51,067 nt of DNA from Candidatus Poseidoniales archaeon (GTDB lineage Archaea > Thermoplasmatota > Poseidoniia > Poseidoniales > Poseidoniaceae). Location of the stretch: the NCBI GenBank assembly GCA_003602605.1, contig QQRW01000012.1, forward strand, positions 1-51,067, read 5' to 3'. Of this stretch, positions 42,101 through 49,554 are shown piece after piece; position 1 is the stretch's first letter, and each line of letters begins with the position of its first letter. The position numbers and the translations under genes were made by a program. The notes beneath the pieces are model-generated. The model saw only the letters and a program-made list of their open reading frames with translations, was not told where the DNA came from and searched no databases.

Positions 42101-42834
42101 ACATCGCATATTCTCCATACCTGCCTGTTGACGGTAAAATGGCCGAAGACCCTCGGAAAAAATGGATTATCGACAATCTCAATGGTTTATCCAATGCCGT
42201 TGGTGGAGGCAACAGCCGTAACAGAAAACGCATTCTCCATCATATCTGCTACGCCATGGCGAACCGCTATGGACAAAAATCTTCACCGATTTCACATTCT
42301 TCAATGAAAATTTCTCCCGGCCGAGTACTCGCTATTTCGATACTACGAACGCCCGGAATAGTCAAAGAAAACCGTCTTGAGGATCACCAACTGGACTGGC
42401 GCATTCTGTTCGAGATGATGAAGATCGGAAGTGGAGATACAAATTCATTTGATGAATTTATCGAGGCACTGGTCGAAGAAATTAACCAGACATCTCCAAA
42501 AACCCTCGATTTCTCGACTTTGTTATTGAACAATGTGCAACTCGACGATTTCTTCCGCTTGCTAACTGATCCCGTCAATTACCTGTTCAAAGAAAAGAAA
42601 ATTTTCACGCCTGCGGACTTTGCCAATCTTCCAAATAATTTTTCGAAAGACCATTTCTTCTTCTTAGAAAGACGCCAAGTCGGCGGTGGCCTCACTCCCG
42701 AGCAGAAAAGATACACACTCCAGATTGCTTGGGGCTTCATACGTTACACAATGTACAGAGCTGGGTTTGATTGCGGCGAGGATATCGATGAATCTGTACC
42801 GATTGATCAGAGAATATTCCATCGGCGCGATTAA
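36118..42834 (+). CDS. Giant STAND-like ATPase fused to SF1 helicase, 2238 residues
   Basis: An unusually large cytoplasmic protein without signal peptide or membrane helix. Residues 60-460 look like an AAA/STAND ATPase: Walker A YGHPSLGKTT (Lys70), Walker B LIVLDTLD (Asp149), a sensor-like WTCRPYEW (Arg188), then FSHQLLFEE (454-462), a turn often closing NACHT/STAND winged helices. Residues 560-1045 are a UvrD/Rep-type SF1 helicase: motif I GAPGTGKTY (Lys574), motif II MIDEVQD (Asp774-Glu775), motif III VAGDDLQTVN, motif V YNGETVKGLEF (965-975) and motif VI LLSRPEF (Arg1043). The remaining 1190 residues are unassigned except a helix-turn-helix-like segment near 1930-1955. No nuclease motif was recognised. 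A role in defence or DNA repair is inference. Frame is intact throughout. Confidence 0.85.
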   Translation: MESDIFAKISQSLTQESTLIPRVERFVANNKIVTSGFQSYIGKRILRDLSKSVSGKSLNLMLYGHPSLGKTTELRNIVHLLCGLKEFRNNFSLMFSEFQRAESSAKQTVWENIRTGSLLFDEAPEHETSLENFAHTAHEAGKTPLIVLDTLDILLLDEAAGTANTMQKWNDFLIESSKHGVSIFWTCRPYEWNYFKEKLNPKILKRTMSVELPPLESSHCTPFPKIFESDESHWSNWSTQLQSYMPLFASRWTTQCEEDKKLSSDFFQQLGEHVETVWNNPLGTQTLELPSTLYYHSLWSKIRSNLSNESSMDSQETNRLQMQFEKHIMSLTRRSRSHRLRFSATDFSIFYTGDSKDSIDAIKAKFVMDRSTEIKKSPALLTKYRNELTEEINKLGESSDVDSGNTYAEELKSFIPLRDEHLANRSNKSSDIVAFFDACIRFGLLKRVEDWFEFSHQLLFEETLFTQTSNEISTYQFPSVALRKLPPGSGKDLLRREAEKARVHWTGAILSFHPNIGSAENADWNLWIEEAYKLNLLSDSEENEMNEKNIILRDYMDSESDAALFLRGAPGTGKTYFCLNFIVEHLKTTSKRIRWRYVTLNKPLVDSVVTQWDERARRPQNSGIIGMQDTDSGARSVGDIILAVLRESDDSTLHSIKLLDYSRFKQALDNWFEKKGQGTTPPPSYTDAWADFTTLFHHSSGAVNNTIGDESEYENHELRSVTGTRNQRELFAKFCFYILGSKWKIYPHASYLARKQLTLRRGKSRQQFDMLMIDEVQDITPSTMSLLLLLLRPGFSSKSILVAGDDLQTVNRSGFAWFDFCQKTIEILTWTEERAHSELDRLLSFGISQNIDSDLQTLKQVYRNAPKIAILNDTFRSTFADQYPTEKMPNYPRDFLKISDMAQEKNADCKISIISAPTDKHLRDVISSLSRNAREISITSKTSIITPYESTLEDDLESVGNFTTYNGETVKGLEFSGVVIFNPYEMFYSDAEGNLNKGLNKSSIEERIRTWMKRDSEPSKQSMKNFLKLYQNIMTRMNVLLSRPEFRLLIVTREPFPQTAQPKDALRINTYFDAPESIVFSLPTLPANTVTELDISMLDMNQSNTNLDMFISNALLRVSNVEGYSINNYLRWALDESQIGNFANERQSWKNFLEVKPAELIKSQSAPIPVFSTLLLAGTNTAEPGTFIGNKIRLPTALTAFRKEYSTTSGWGELSDQSPSGTVEIFLTSLSKGIFKGALPIEIYYSLGELLEPFLEYVLQDASMCVEHHPYILHLIGKEILGIHFDEYALKVGEGLTVDENLSFNGKFKPRFTKPSLDDTVERMTGNNVFLDENAHILDRILLHINNQIDHSVFEHILAPSFALSPSSRNQIEKILNAPNQSPFWVEMAHTYPDWNSIVGASSSMSDLLSASLQRQELRHTIQMLWAIDAENTPIKRWPEETSLEFVKDFFFHSNQPHILNHFPNKNHSSLEEFFGDILDVQFVEFGGEDPSLPMSRLFNNGKFWSAIVTYTLGRITSNPPKSLTNDGKSLWSTWYFNIQGNRPPSTSSAFYDYLSLIGRSLSKVQNWNKTKHLAIDLMLFMNFPSQSLVQNYDLMKDLLDEFEQGEILRRSQRAAQMFSVLMGDLIAGPRLTLKAEQRHVDSGQATKLGEIFTTNARDVSYRLDSRFVENRLHFLFQIVLQYTKPNSEKEPILTSDRGFYNRIYQSTNDVAPQIFTELSGRTDEERKRKREFSRHFNRLVEGLANDDNVLMTRIPFTNQERMDEAWSAWLANLLYGALEYEFSLGGDAASVEVEHNRFISPQGGRKVASALKEYFGHHFKKCSPLRFFQVYFSMVNCGEYIPPNDWAPEKNEELQKIGILTGIESHFNINARTAFFIGALTELVDGIESVPEGFLDSRNTNPIRYHPAYRFQKHAGISPKDAEAISSSSRSTKELAADYGLPQNTIQRIRNAVNFVPFYYRSSIESTNEDGTKTVRQLPNQNSGIHQPRMSAFDIAYSPYLPVDGKMAEDPRKKWIIDNLNGLSNAVGGGNSRNRKRILHHICYAMANRYGQKSSPISHSSMKISPGRVLAISILRTPGIVKENRLEDHQLDWRILFEMMKIGSGDTNSFDEFIEALVEEINQTSPKTLDFSTLLLNNVQLDDFFRLLTDPVNYLFKEKKIFTPADFANLPNNFSKDHFFFLERRQVGGGLTPEQKRYTLQIAWGFIRYTMYRAGFDCGEDIDESVPIDQRIFHRRD

Positions 42835-44597
42835 AGATAGGCGTTTCGAACCGGTGTTTCATCAAGGTGGAAGAAGGAATAGGTTGCCCACCAAGTGATG
42901 GTGTCAAGAGCATCAACAAGATTGCTGGTGCCCGACTGTTCTTCACCGTAATCCTTACCGGTTGTGTCCATCCAATCTATCATTTCATCCACTGTATCGC
43001 ATGTTTGGTGATAACACCAATACCCATCAACAAGGCCTCCAAAACCCATGGTTACGGTACCAAGGTTGTCTTGGAATGTTGCATGATCAGAACGGGCAGT
43101 CGTATCTTCATAAACGATGATTTCAGGCCGATCTTTGGCCATCCAATCATCCACTTTCCATGTTTCAGCAGAATGCCCCTCTCCAAGCAAAGGAGCCATT
43201 TGCTCTTCAACGCCAATCGCATCTGAACCAATCCACATTGCAAGTCCGACCATACCAGGCTGATTCATGACATCGTAATCGAGGCTTGGGCCAATGTATA
43301 CCCGCATTGGCCAGACTTCCTCATCTTTTGGATACCCATCTGGGTCGATTTCAGGTTGGGGGTCACATCCAGCTGCACCGCCGCCATGACCATTCCCACA
43401 TGGTGCGCCGCCACCACCGGGCCAGTTCACGCCTGCCATGTCAAGGTTGACGTAATTGGTGACTTCGACGTTTGGGTTCTCTTCTTTTACCCAGTAATCG
43501 GTCCAGAAGTCGCTTCCTCTCTTCCCACCTTCTTCACCCGACCAAAGGCAGAACACCATTGTATTACGCGTGTCAAAATTTGCCATCGCTTCTGCGACTG
43601 TGAGTACCATAGAAGTCCCAGCGGTGTTGTCATAGGCTCCAACACGGGTTCCATATGTACGCCCGAAAATGTGAGGGTCAAGCATTCCTGCATTGACTGG
43701 TGGAGCGATATCAAAGTGAGCGCCAAAAACCATCCACTTGTCAGGATTAACCTCGCCAAATCGGTAACCACATATGTTGTATGCTTCCGGATTTTGTGCT
43801 CCCGTCATGAGCGAATCATAGGTAAATCGTTGCACGATGACTTCTAATCCGAAACTTTCGAAGTTTCCAATCAGGTATTGCGCAGCATCTTCGTAAGCCG
43901 CATTACCTTGACCCGCCCAACGATCTAAGTAGCCAACAGCACCGTCTGCAGCATCAGTGGGGTCCGCAGTTTCATCGCTAATATGGCTGATATAATTGAA
44001 TACGTTTAGTCCGTCCACCAAACCGGTTGAGTGGCGACCTCCATCTGCTTCCGAATAAGCGGCAGCCATTGGACGGTCCACGCTTATAGGAACTGCAGTT
44101 ACTTTCCCTCCGCTGTTGTTCGATGGCATCACAGTGTCCAAAGTCCCATTGACTCCGGCCACTCTCATGACTCCCCGTGCATCTCCAGCCTCAAAACCAG
44201 AGCGCGCATACCATGTTTTCCACGACTCATCAATCGATCGAATCGGCCAATCCTCTCGACCGTATTCGCCAAGTAAAATCACTGCAGTATCTGTTCTTGG
44301 GGGCGCAAGAACATTGAGCAAGACAGAATCTCCGGCACGCATGTCGAGCACAGTTGAATTTTGAACAAAGCCAGTTTCTTGATTTTTGATAAGGTATGGA
44401 ATGAATGCAGACATGTCTTGTTCAACCGATAGAGTCATTCCCTGAAAAATACCACCAATCATCGTAGCAGGTGTTATTGTTGCATCTTCAGGCTTCACGA
44501 GCCCACTGTTGTCATTTTCACCAAAACATCCTGACAGAGGTGCAAGACACATGAGTAGAACGAGAAACAGTGCCTGCACTCCTTTTGACCCGGCCAT
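42831..44597 (-). CDS. Secreted M28 family zinc aminopeptidase, lipoprotein
   Basis: A 588-residue exported peptidase. The signal peptide ends in a lipobox (PLSGC, Cys24), so it is lipid-anchored outside. Zinc ligands follow the M28 pattern: GAHFDIAPP, AYDNTAGTSM, SGEEGGKRGS, VNLDMAGVN and CYHQTCDTVDE. Between residues 30 and 210 is an extra domain not needed for catalysis, and a Gly-rich insertion GGGGAPCGNGHGGG lies before the last ligands. It likely trims peptides released by the S8 protease. Its end overlaps the giant helicase gene by 4 bases, tail to tail. Confidence 0.92.
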   Translation of the reverse strand: MAGSKGVQALFLVLLMCLAPLSGCFGENDNSGLVKPEDATITPATMIGGIFQGMTLSVEQDMSAFIPYLIKNQETGFVQNSTVLDMRAGDSVLLNVLAPPRTDTAVILLGEYGREDWPIRSIDESWKTWYARSGFEAGDARGVMRVAGVNGTLDTVMPSNNSGGKVTAVPISVDRPMAAAYSEADGGRHSTGLVDGLNVFNYISHISDETADPTDAADGAVGYLDRWAGQGNAAYEDAAQYLIGNFESFGLEVIVQRFTYDSLMTGAQNPEAYNICGYRFGEVNPDKWMVFGAHFDIAPPVNAGMLDPHIFGRTYGTRVGAYDNTAGTSMVLTVAEAMANFDTRNTMVFCLWSGEEGGKRGSDFWTDYWVKEENPNVEVTNYVNLDMAGVNWPGGGGAPCGNGHGGGAAGCDPQPEIDPDGYPKDEEVWPMRVYIGPSLDYDVMNQPGMVGLAMWIGSDAIGVEEQMAPLLGEGHSAETWKVDDWMAKDRPEIIVYEDTTARSDHATFQDNLGTVTMGFGGLVDGYWCYHQTCDTVDEMIDWMDTTGKDYGEEQSGTSNLVDALDTITWWATYSFFHLDETPVRNAYL

Positions 44598-44970
44598 GGT
44601 GGTGGCTTAGGGCATGCCCTTCTCAAACCTACGCTTGAATGTGGCGTGGAAGAACATAAACGGGCAACCTCTTTTCGGCAACAGAGTGGGGAAAACAAAC
44701 AACTCTTTACTTAAAATCGAAATAATTTACCGAAAACCGGAAAAAAACACCAATATCTCAAAGAAATGCGGCAATTGTTTGATATAGGTAATACAACAAT
44801 TATCTCATGATAACATGGGGCGCAATGAAAACCATTCATTCGATGTGAAATTCATTACTACGAGCAAAAAACACTGCAAGAACAACAAACCAGTTCGAAC
44901 ATCGTATTTATGGGCCAGTATCTTGATTGTTGATGATGAAGATAGGTATTGCCCGCTAATTGAAGGATAA
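44598..44970. other. AT-rich intergenic region upstream of the M28 gene
   Basis: This 373-base gap lies between the M28 start and the 3' end of the next minus-strand gene. No tRNA, CRISPR or convincing small ORF was seen. It holds the palindrome at 44609-44620, an inverted repeat AATTGTT (44773-44779) / AACAATT (44795-44801) around a GATATA core, and a TATA-like TTTATG on the minus strand near 44656 that may serve the M28 gene. Confidence 0.5.
44609..44620 (-). promoter_or_regulatory. 12-base palindrome before the M28 start
   Basis: AGGGCATGCCCT is a perfect even palindrome, ending 11 bases before the M28 ATG. It fits a dimeric protein-binding site or the base of a small hairpin; the spacing equals that of the purL and actin-gene elements. 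Confidence 0.45.
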
Positions 44971-45636
44971 TCATTCTTCTTCGTTCGAATCAGAACTTCG
45001 AATCAGTCGTTCTTTACGAATGCTGAAGGTGAGAACGACCACCCCAAACGACGCAAAAATCATGACGCCGATTAATGTATTTCGAGAATCCCATCCGGAA
45101 TCGGATTGTGTTTCATCAGAAGCATCGCTAGCACAATTTGTTCCAAAACAATCGCCGATAGAAGGCTGCCCGGGTTCGGAGTGGATGTCTGGGTGGACGG
45201 TAATATTGTATTGCCAAACATCTACAAGAGAATCATTTATTCTTCGTTCAATTTGGTAATGATATGTGCCTTGAGATGTTGAATTAAATATTCGTTCATA
45301 GGATACGGCGCAGCTGTCATTTGCTAAACTTCCGTTGCCATCAAGCTCACATGTTCTTGTCAACCAAGTGGAGATGTTATCACTTTGATCGGAAAAATTT
45401 CCGTTCTGATTGTTGTCGATTGAGACTCGCATCGAGGAGTTTTCAGTGTTATCTCGCATCCTGAAAACTATACTGTTTCCTTCTACGAATGCGGAATCAG
45501 TGACATTTCCTGGCCGAGCTTCGTCTTCTACAAGGATAACATTCAACGTTTCTTGTTCGTGGGCTGTAGCGCTTGGTACGAGGATTAAAACACACAAAAG
45601 CACGACGAGCGATTTGAGCCCCATCCTCTGCGACAT
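44971..45636 (-). CDS. Exported, C-terminally anchored protein of unknown function
   Basis: A 221-residue protein with a signal peptide (cleavage near PSATA-HEQ) and one C-terminal membrane helix (about residues 187-205) followed by a basic-then-acidic tail. The outside portion is rich in Asn, Ser and NXS/T sites, with Cys pairs TRTCELDGN/NDSCAVS and DCFGTNCAS that may form disulfides, and appears beta-rich. The mature N-terminus begins with His right after cleavage. No family is recognised. It is divergent from the LVIVD-type gene by 57 bases, so joint regulation with the SCO1 locus is possible. ATGs at 45636 and 45624 both fit. Confidence 0.68.
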   Translation of the reverse strand: MSQRMGLKSLVVLLCVLILVPSATAHEQETLNVILVEDEARPGNVTDSAFVEGNSIVFRMRDNTENSSMRVSIDNNQNGNFSDQSDNISTWLTRTCELDGNGSLANDSCAVSYERIFNSTSQGTYHYQIERRINDSLVDVWQYNITVHPDIHSEPGQPSIGDCFGTNCASDASDETQSDSGWDSRNTLIGVMIFASFGVVVLTFSIRKERLIRSSDSNEEE

Positions 45637-45693
45637 ATTCCTTCCTTCACAGCATTACATAAAGACAAAACGGAGAAGCGTCTCGCCATATCC

Positions 45694-47496
45694 ATGGCGG
45701 AGGGCAACATCGGCGCGAAAGAAGTCGGACTCGGTATCTTCATCGTCCTGCTTCTTGGCTCTGCATCGTTATTGACTTTCGGCTCATCTGTTTCTTCTGA
45801 TGCCCCTGAAATTCAGTATTCACAGTCGGATGACCCTCTCTTCCAAGGCGAAGGCCACGACCACTCCAATGCTTCACAGCATATTGCCGGAACCGATAAC
45901 ATGGCATTGATGGACTACAATTCGCTTACTACGACTGGAAATGCGGAAATTCAAGTTGCCACAACACCCGATGGAGAAACATATGCCTACCTTGCGGGTT
46001 GGAATGACATGCACATTGTCGATGTGACTGACCCTAATAACACAACTGTGACTGGAGTATACAACGATCCGAATACGCAAGTTCTCGATGTGAAGTATGT
46101 CGAATACAATGGAAGGGAGTACATCTTGCAACAAAATCAACTCATCGATCCGGGAAATGCAGACCCTAATGTGGGCCAGTGGAGCGATCCTGCACAAGTT
46201 TCCGTAACCCTCATCGATGTAACTGATAAGACAAATCCAACATGGATTGATTCATGGTACGATGCTGACCACCCAAGTGGCCCGCACAACATGTATACGC
46301 ACATGATAGATGGTGAATGGTATGTGTTTATCGCAAACCCAGATTATGAGCAATGCAACGATGCAATCGGCGAGGCCTGTGGCGGAGTCACGATTGCTCA
46401 CTTGAACCTCGATGGGTCAGCCTCACGCAATTTACCAGGTGTTCCAGCGTCAGGACTCGGCCACACAATCATCAAAGTTGGTGAGTATGAAGTTGCTTGG
46501 GAAGCGACCAACGGCGGTTGGATTTACATTCACGATATGACTGTACAACTTTGGCCTGGTGATGACCCGAACGACCCACGTTACGGCCACACATTCATCT
46601 ATGGAAGTTATTGGGAAGCAGGTCTACGAATCGCAGATGTCACCAATGTCCCTCACCCAACCAACTCTCCTGAAGAATATACACTGCACGCAACACTCTG
46701 CAAGACAGGCCAAGGCAATCCCCTCCAATGTCGCTGGCGAGCTGAAGAAGTAGGCCAGTGGATGGAATTCCTCGATTTGGATGACGATGGGAAGCCCGAC
46801 AGTGGCACCAATGGTAACGAAAACGGTGGACGTGTTTCATACATCCACTACGCTGAACCGTTCCCAAACATGGTCGATCTTTCCCATGTTGGTTATTCGG
46901 ATGAACCAGTACATCTCGTTACAGCCGCAGTCGAAGTTCTTTCGACAAACGTTGGAACCGGCATCATCTACTTGATTGATACCACAGACTATACCATGGT
47001 TGATGGACAGCTTAAATTCCAACCTAAACTCATTCGGGATTGGGAGATTCCTTGGGCGAGCGAACACTGCTACGGCGCAGATTGTGAAGCCCATCCAAAC
47101 GATGACGAATGGCTTCTGTTTTCCCCACACAATCTTGACAGCGCCTATTTTGTGACCGATGAGACAACCGACCAGAGCCATGGTGGCGGCTGGGATGGGA
47201 GGCTCTACATTTCTCATTATCATGCAGGTCTGTGGGTTATTGACGTTGAAACACTGGTCTCACCTACAAACCCCGACGATCGTATTGCAACCCATTTTGA
47301 GGCAACTGTAGGATGGTATCTGCCACACGGTGAGGACGGAACTCCACTCGATTCAAGTTTCTATGATTTCGGTTGGGTTCCATTTTTATGGGCGGTTGAA
47401 CATCATAACGGCTTAACATATGCATCGTGTATTTCCACAGGACTTTACATCGTCCAACTTGAAACTGATATTGCCTATCTAAATCAACTCGTTTGA
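45694..47496 (+). CDS. Exported LVIVD-type beta-propeller protein
   Basis: A 600-residue protein with one N-terminal hydrophobic helix (about residues 10-30), probably an uncleaved anchor or signal. The rest consists of repeats of the form HIVDVTDPNNTTVTGVY, VTLIDVTDKTNPTWIDSWYD and LRIADVTNVPHP, the LVIVD/choice-of-anchor propeller pattern also similar to selenium-binding-like propellers. A His-rich start (GEGHDHSNASQHI) and a conserved LYISHYHAGLWVIDVET near the end might bind metal. It lies 9 bases ahead of a SCO1-like copper chaperone, suggesting a metal or respiratory role; the substrate is unknown. Confidence 0.75.
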   Translation: MAEGNIGAKEVGLGIFIVLLLGSASLLTFGSSVSSDAPEIQYSQSDDPLFQGEGHDHSNASQHIAGTDNMALMDYNSLTTTGNAEIQVATTPDGETYAYLAGWNDMHIVDVTDPNNTTVTGVYNDPNTQVLDVKYVEYNGREYILQQNQLIDPGNADPNVGQWSDPAQVSVTLIDVTDKTNPTWIDSWYDADHPSGPHNMYTHMIDGEWYVFIANPDYEQCNDAIGEACGGVTIAHLNLDGSASRNLPGVPASGLGHTIIKVGEYEVAWEATNGGWIYIHDMTVQLWPGDDPNDPRYGHTFIYGSYWEAGLRIADVTNVPHPTNSPEEYTLHATLCKTGQGNPLQCRWRAEEVGQWMEFLDLDDDGKPDSGTNGNENGGRVSYIHYAEPFPNMVDLSHVGYSDEPVHLVTAAVEVLSTNVGTGIIYLIDTTDYTMVDGQLKFQPKLIRDWEIPWASEHCYGADCEAHPNDDEWLLFSPHNLDSAYFVTDETTDQSHGGGWDGRLYISHYHAGLWVIDVETLVSPTNPDDRIATHFEATVGWYLPHGEDGTPLDSSFYDFGWVPFLWAVEHHNGLTYASCISTGLYIVQLETDIAYLNQLV

Positions 47497-47505
47497 GGTT
47501 TTAGC

Positions 47506-48180
47506 ATGGATTCGAAACAAATATTCGCCCCGCTCATAGCAAGCGTGTTACTGTTGGCTGGATGTGTGGGGGTAGAAAGCGAAACCTCAAAATTCCACGG
47601 AGAAGACATCACACCAAAGGTACTTGTTGAAGACTTCACCCTTGTAAACGGGGATGGCGAAGATTGGAATTTCAACAACCAAACTGAAGATAAAGTTGTT
47701 ATCATTGCCTTTTTATTCACGAATTGTATTGACATTTGCCCCATCGTGACGGAGAACCTACGATGGGTACATTCCCAACTTTCTCCCGAAGAACACAACC
47801 AGACACAGTTCCTAACAATCACGGTTGACCCGTGGCGAGATGATGTACCCACCCTGTTTGAATGGCAGTATTACCGTAATGTATCGTGGCCTCACGTTAC
47901 TGCAAACTCGACAGAAGAAAACGCACCTCAATTCCAAACCATTCAGTCGGTTTGGAATAACTTTGCAGTAGGCCTCTCGATCGAAGAACAAGAGTTGGAG
48001 CAGACTGGAAACAATTCAACCGCCGCCCGCCACCATCCTGATGCCTACAGCGTTAACCATTCAACTGGCACAGTGATTGTTGATTCGAAAGGTATGCAGA
48101 GAGTTTGGTGGGGGGATAACGACTGGATTACCGACCTTTTCCTCGCCGATGTCCGAACACTCCTTGCTGAAATCGAATGA
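47506..48180 (+). CDS. SCO1/SenC-like copper chaperone, lipoprotein
   Basis: A 224-residue thioredoxin-fold protein with a lipobox (LLLAGC, Cys20). The copper-binding CxxxC is TNCIDICP (Cys74, Cys78) and the third ligand is His185 in SVNHSTGTVIVD. SCO proteins deliver copper to the CuA site of cytochrome c oxidase outside the membrane, or act as thiol reductases. The insert TAARHHPDAY before the His is typical in position. It follows the propeller gene by 9 bases, so they form an operon. No oxidase subunit lies in the window. Confidence 0.93.
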   Translation: MDSKQIFAPLIASVLLLAGCVGVESETSKFHGEDITPKVLVEDFTLVNGDGEDWNFNNQTEDKVVIIAFLFTNCIDICPIVTENLRWVHSQLSPEEHNQTQFLTITVDPWRDDVPTLFEWQYYRNVSWPHVTANSTEENAPQFQTIQSVWNNFAVGLSIEEQELEQTGNNSTAARHHPDAYSVNHSTGTVIVDSKGMQRVWWGDNDWITDLFLADVRTLLAEIE

Positions 48181-48303
48181 ACTCACAATTTAATTCGTAA
48201 TTGTTGTTCACAAAACGACCCGCATACCCAGACTTCCGCACACCGGAAACTGGCTTCCAATAAAGGGCGAAGCGTTAAGAGTAGCAGAGCGGCCGTTTAT
48301 CTC

Positions 48304-49113
48304 ATGGCAACGGTTCGATTGGACCAAAAGAGCCGGGCGCTAACCCGTGCAATTCCTAACACGTTCGACCGTGCATTGGCAAATTTCTTTGGAACTGGCC
48401 CAACTGATATTGAGTTAGCAAAGCAGCAACATAGAGCCTACAGACAAGCGATGATTGACGAGGGAATTGAAGTAACCATCCTACCATCGGACGCAAATCA
48501 TCCTGATTGCACATTCGTCGAAGACCAAGCCGTCGTCATAGATGGGCATGTTCTCCTTCCAGTGCCTGGCCATCCATCGCGGGTCAATGAGCAACCACCA
48601 ATTGCTGAATTCATCACTCGACAACTTTCCGGTACAAGAATTTGCAGAATGCACGGCGAAGCACGGATGGATGGCGGAGACATCCTCCGCCTTGGAGACC
48701 TGTTTTTTGTAGGACGCTCTTCACGCACGAACGATGCAGGAATTGAAGAGTTACGCGATCTCCTCAATCACCTTGGGCATAATCTACGCGTTATTGACAT
48801 TCCAGACCATGCCTTACACCTCACAAGCATCAGTTCTACTCCCACCGATTCAGTGATACTTGCTCCAGAAGGATTCTTGCCGAAAGACGCCTTTGGCGAG
48901 TTGCCAGAAGGCTGTGAAGTTTTGTGGATGCCTGCAGAGGAAGTCTACGGTTGCAACACCATCGGGCTGCCAAACGGCAAAGTTTTGCTGGCCGAGGGAT
49001 ACCCGAGTGTACTGCAAGCGGTTATTGACATCGGTTTAGAACCAATTGTTCTCGATATGAGCCAAATTCGTGAAGCTGACGGCTCCCTGACTTGCTGCTC
49101 TTTGTTCTTCTGA
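48304..49113 (+). CDS. Dimethylargininase (DDAH)-like amidinohydrolase
   Basis: A 269-residue pentein-fold enzyme. Catalytic positions are the Asp in FVEDQAVV, the His in ALHLTSISS and the Cys of DGSLTCCSLFF (Cys264/265), the last almost identical to mammalian DDAH. MDGGDILRLG supplies the substrate-binding segment. It would hydrolyse methylated arginine to citrulline and methylamine; a related role on arginine-like substrates is possible. The ATG at 48304 is preceded by a 123-base gap with no other recognisable feature. It is convergent with a small unknown gene without overlap. Confidence 0.9.
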   Translation: MATVRLDQKSRALTRAIPNTFDRALANFFGTGPTDIELAKQQHRAYRQAMIDEGIEVTILPSDANHPDCTFVEDQAVVIDGHVLLPVPGHPSRVNEQPPIAEFITRQLSGTRICRMHGEARMDGGDILRLGDLFFVGRSSRTNDAGIEELRDLLNHLGHNLRVIDIPDHALHLTSISSTPTDSVILAPEGFLPKDAFGELPEGCEVLWMPAEEVYGCNTIGLPNGKVLLAEGYPSVLQAVIDIGLEPIVLDMSQIREADGSLTCCSLFF

Positions 49114-49512
49114 TTACTCAAATCGAGCGTCAGGCGAATGGACAATAGAATACCAATGTTCGAGCCGCTCAGTCGTTTCCTTTTCCACCGTGCAACGGTA
49201 GAGGTTATCTGAAAAAGCACCTGTTGCCGCATTGTCGGCAAAAACCATTTCTTTTTTCGAAGGAAATACGTCGAATGTTTTGGTATGATCTTCATACAAC
49301 CCTATTTCAAATCCAATCCAGACTTCGCCCTGCCTCGTTAAGTTCTCAAACATTTCAGAATGTAGGAAACTTGCCAAGTCTTCAGAACTATGGAATGAGC
49401 ATAACATCGAAAGTGTATTCATGAGGCCAAGAGATTTTTCGGACATCTCTTTTGGAGCAGCACCTAATTCCTGCGATTTAACCATTGTGAATTTGGGTGA
49501 ACCACCGGCCAT
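49114..49512 (-). CDS. Small protein of unknown function
   Basis: A 132-residue soluble protein. The core alternates predicted strands and helices (FTMVKSQELG, MNTLSMLCSFHSSEDLASF, VWIGFEIGLYEDHT, FDVFPSKKEM), loosely like a dimeric alpha-beta barrel, but no family is claimed. It abuts dimethylargininase tail to tail and begins 42 bases after the SDR gene ends, so it may be cotranscribed with the latter. No membrane helix or metal motif is visible. Confidence 0.55.
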   Translation of the reverse strand: MAGGSPKFTMVKSQELGAAPKEMSEKSLGLMNTLSMLCSFHSSEDLASFLHSEMFENLTRQGEVWIGFEIGLYEDHTKTFDVFPSKKEMVFADNAATGAFSDNLYRCTVEKETTERLEHWYSIVHSPDARFE

Positions 49513-49554
49513 ACCTACGGCACTTCGCTCACGGACATAACCCTAACCAAATTT

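Noticed and set aside
44880-44920. Possible tRNA T-arm (AGTTCGAAC) in the M28 upstream gap
   Set aside because: Flanking bases do not form a T-stem and no acceptor or anticodon arms could be drawn.
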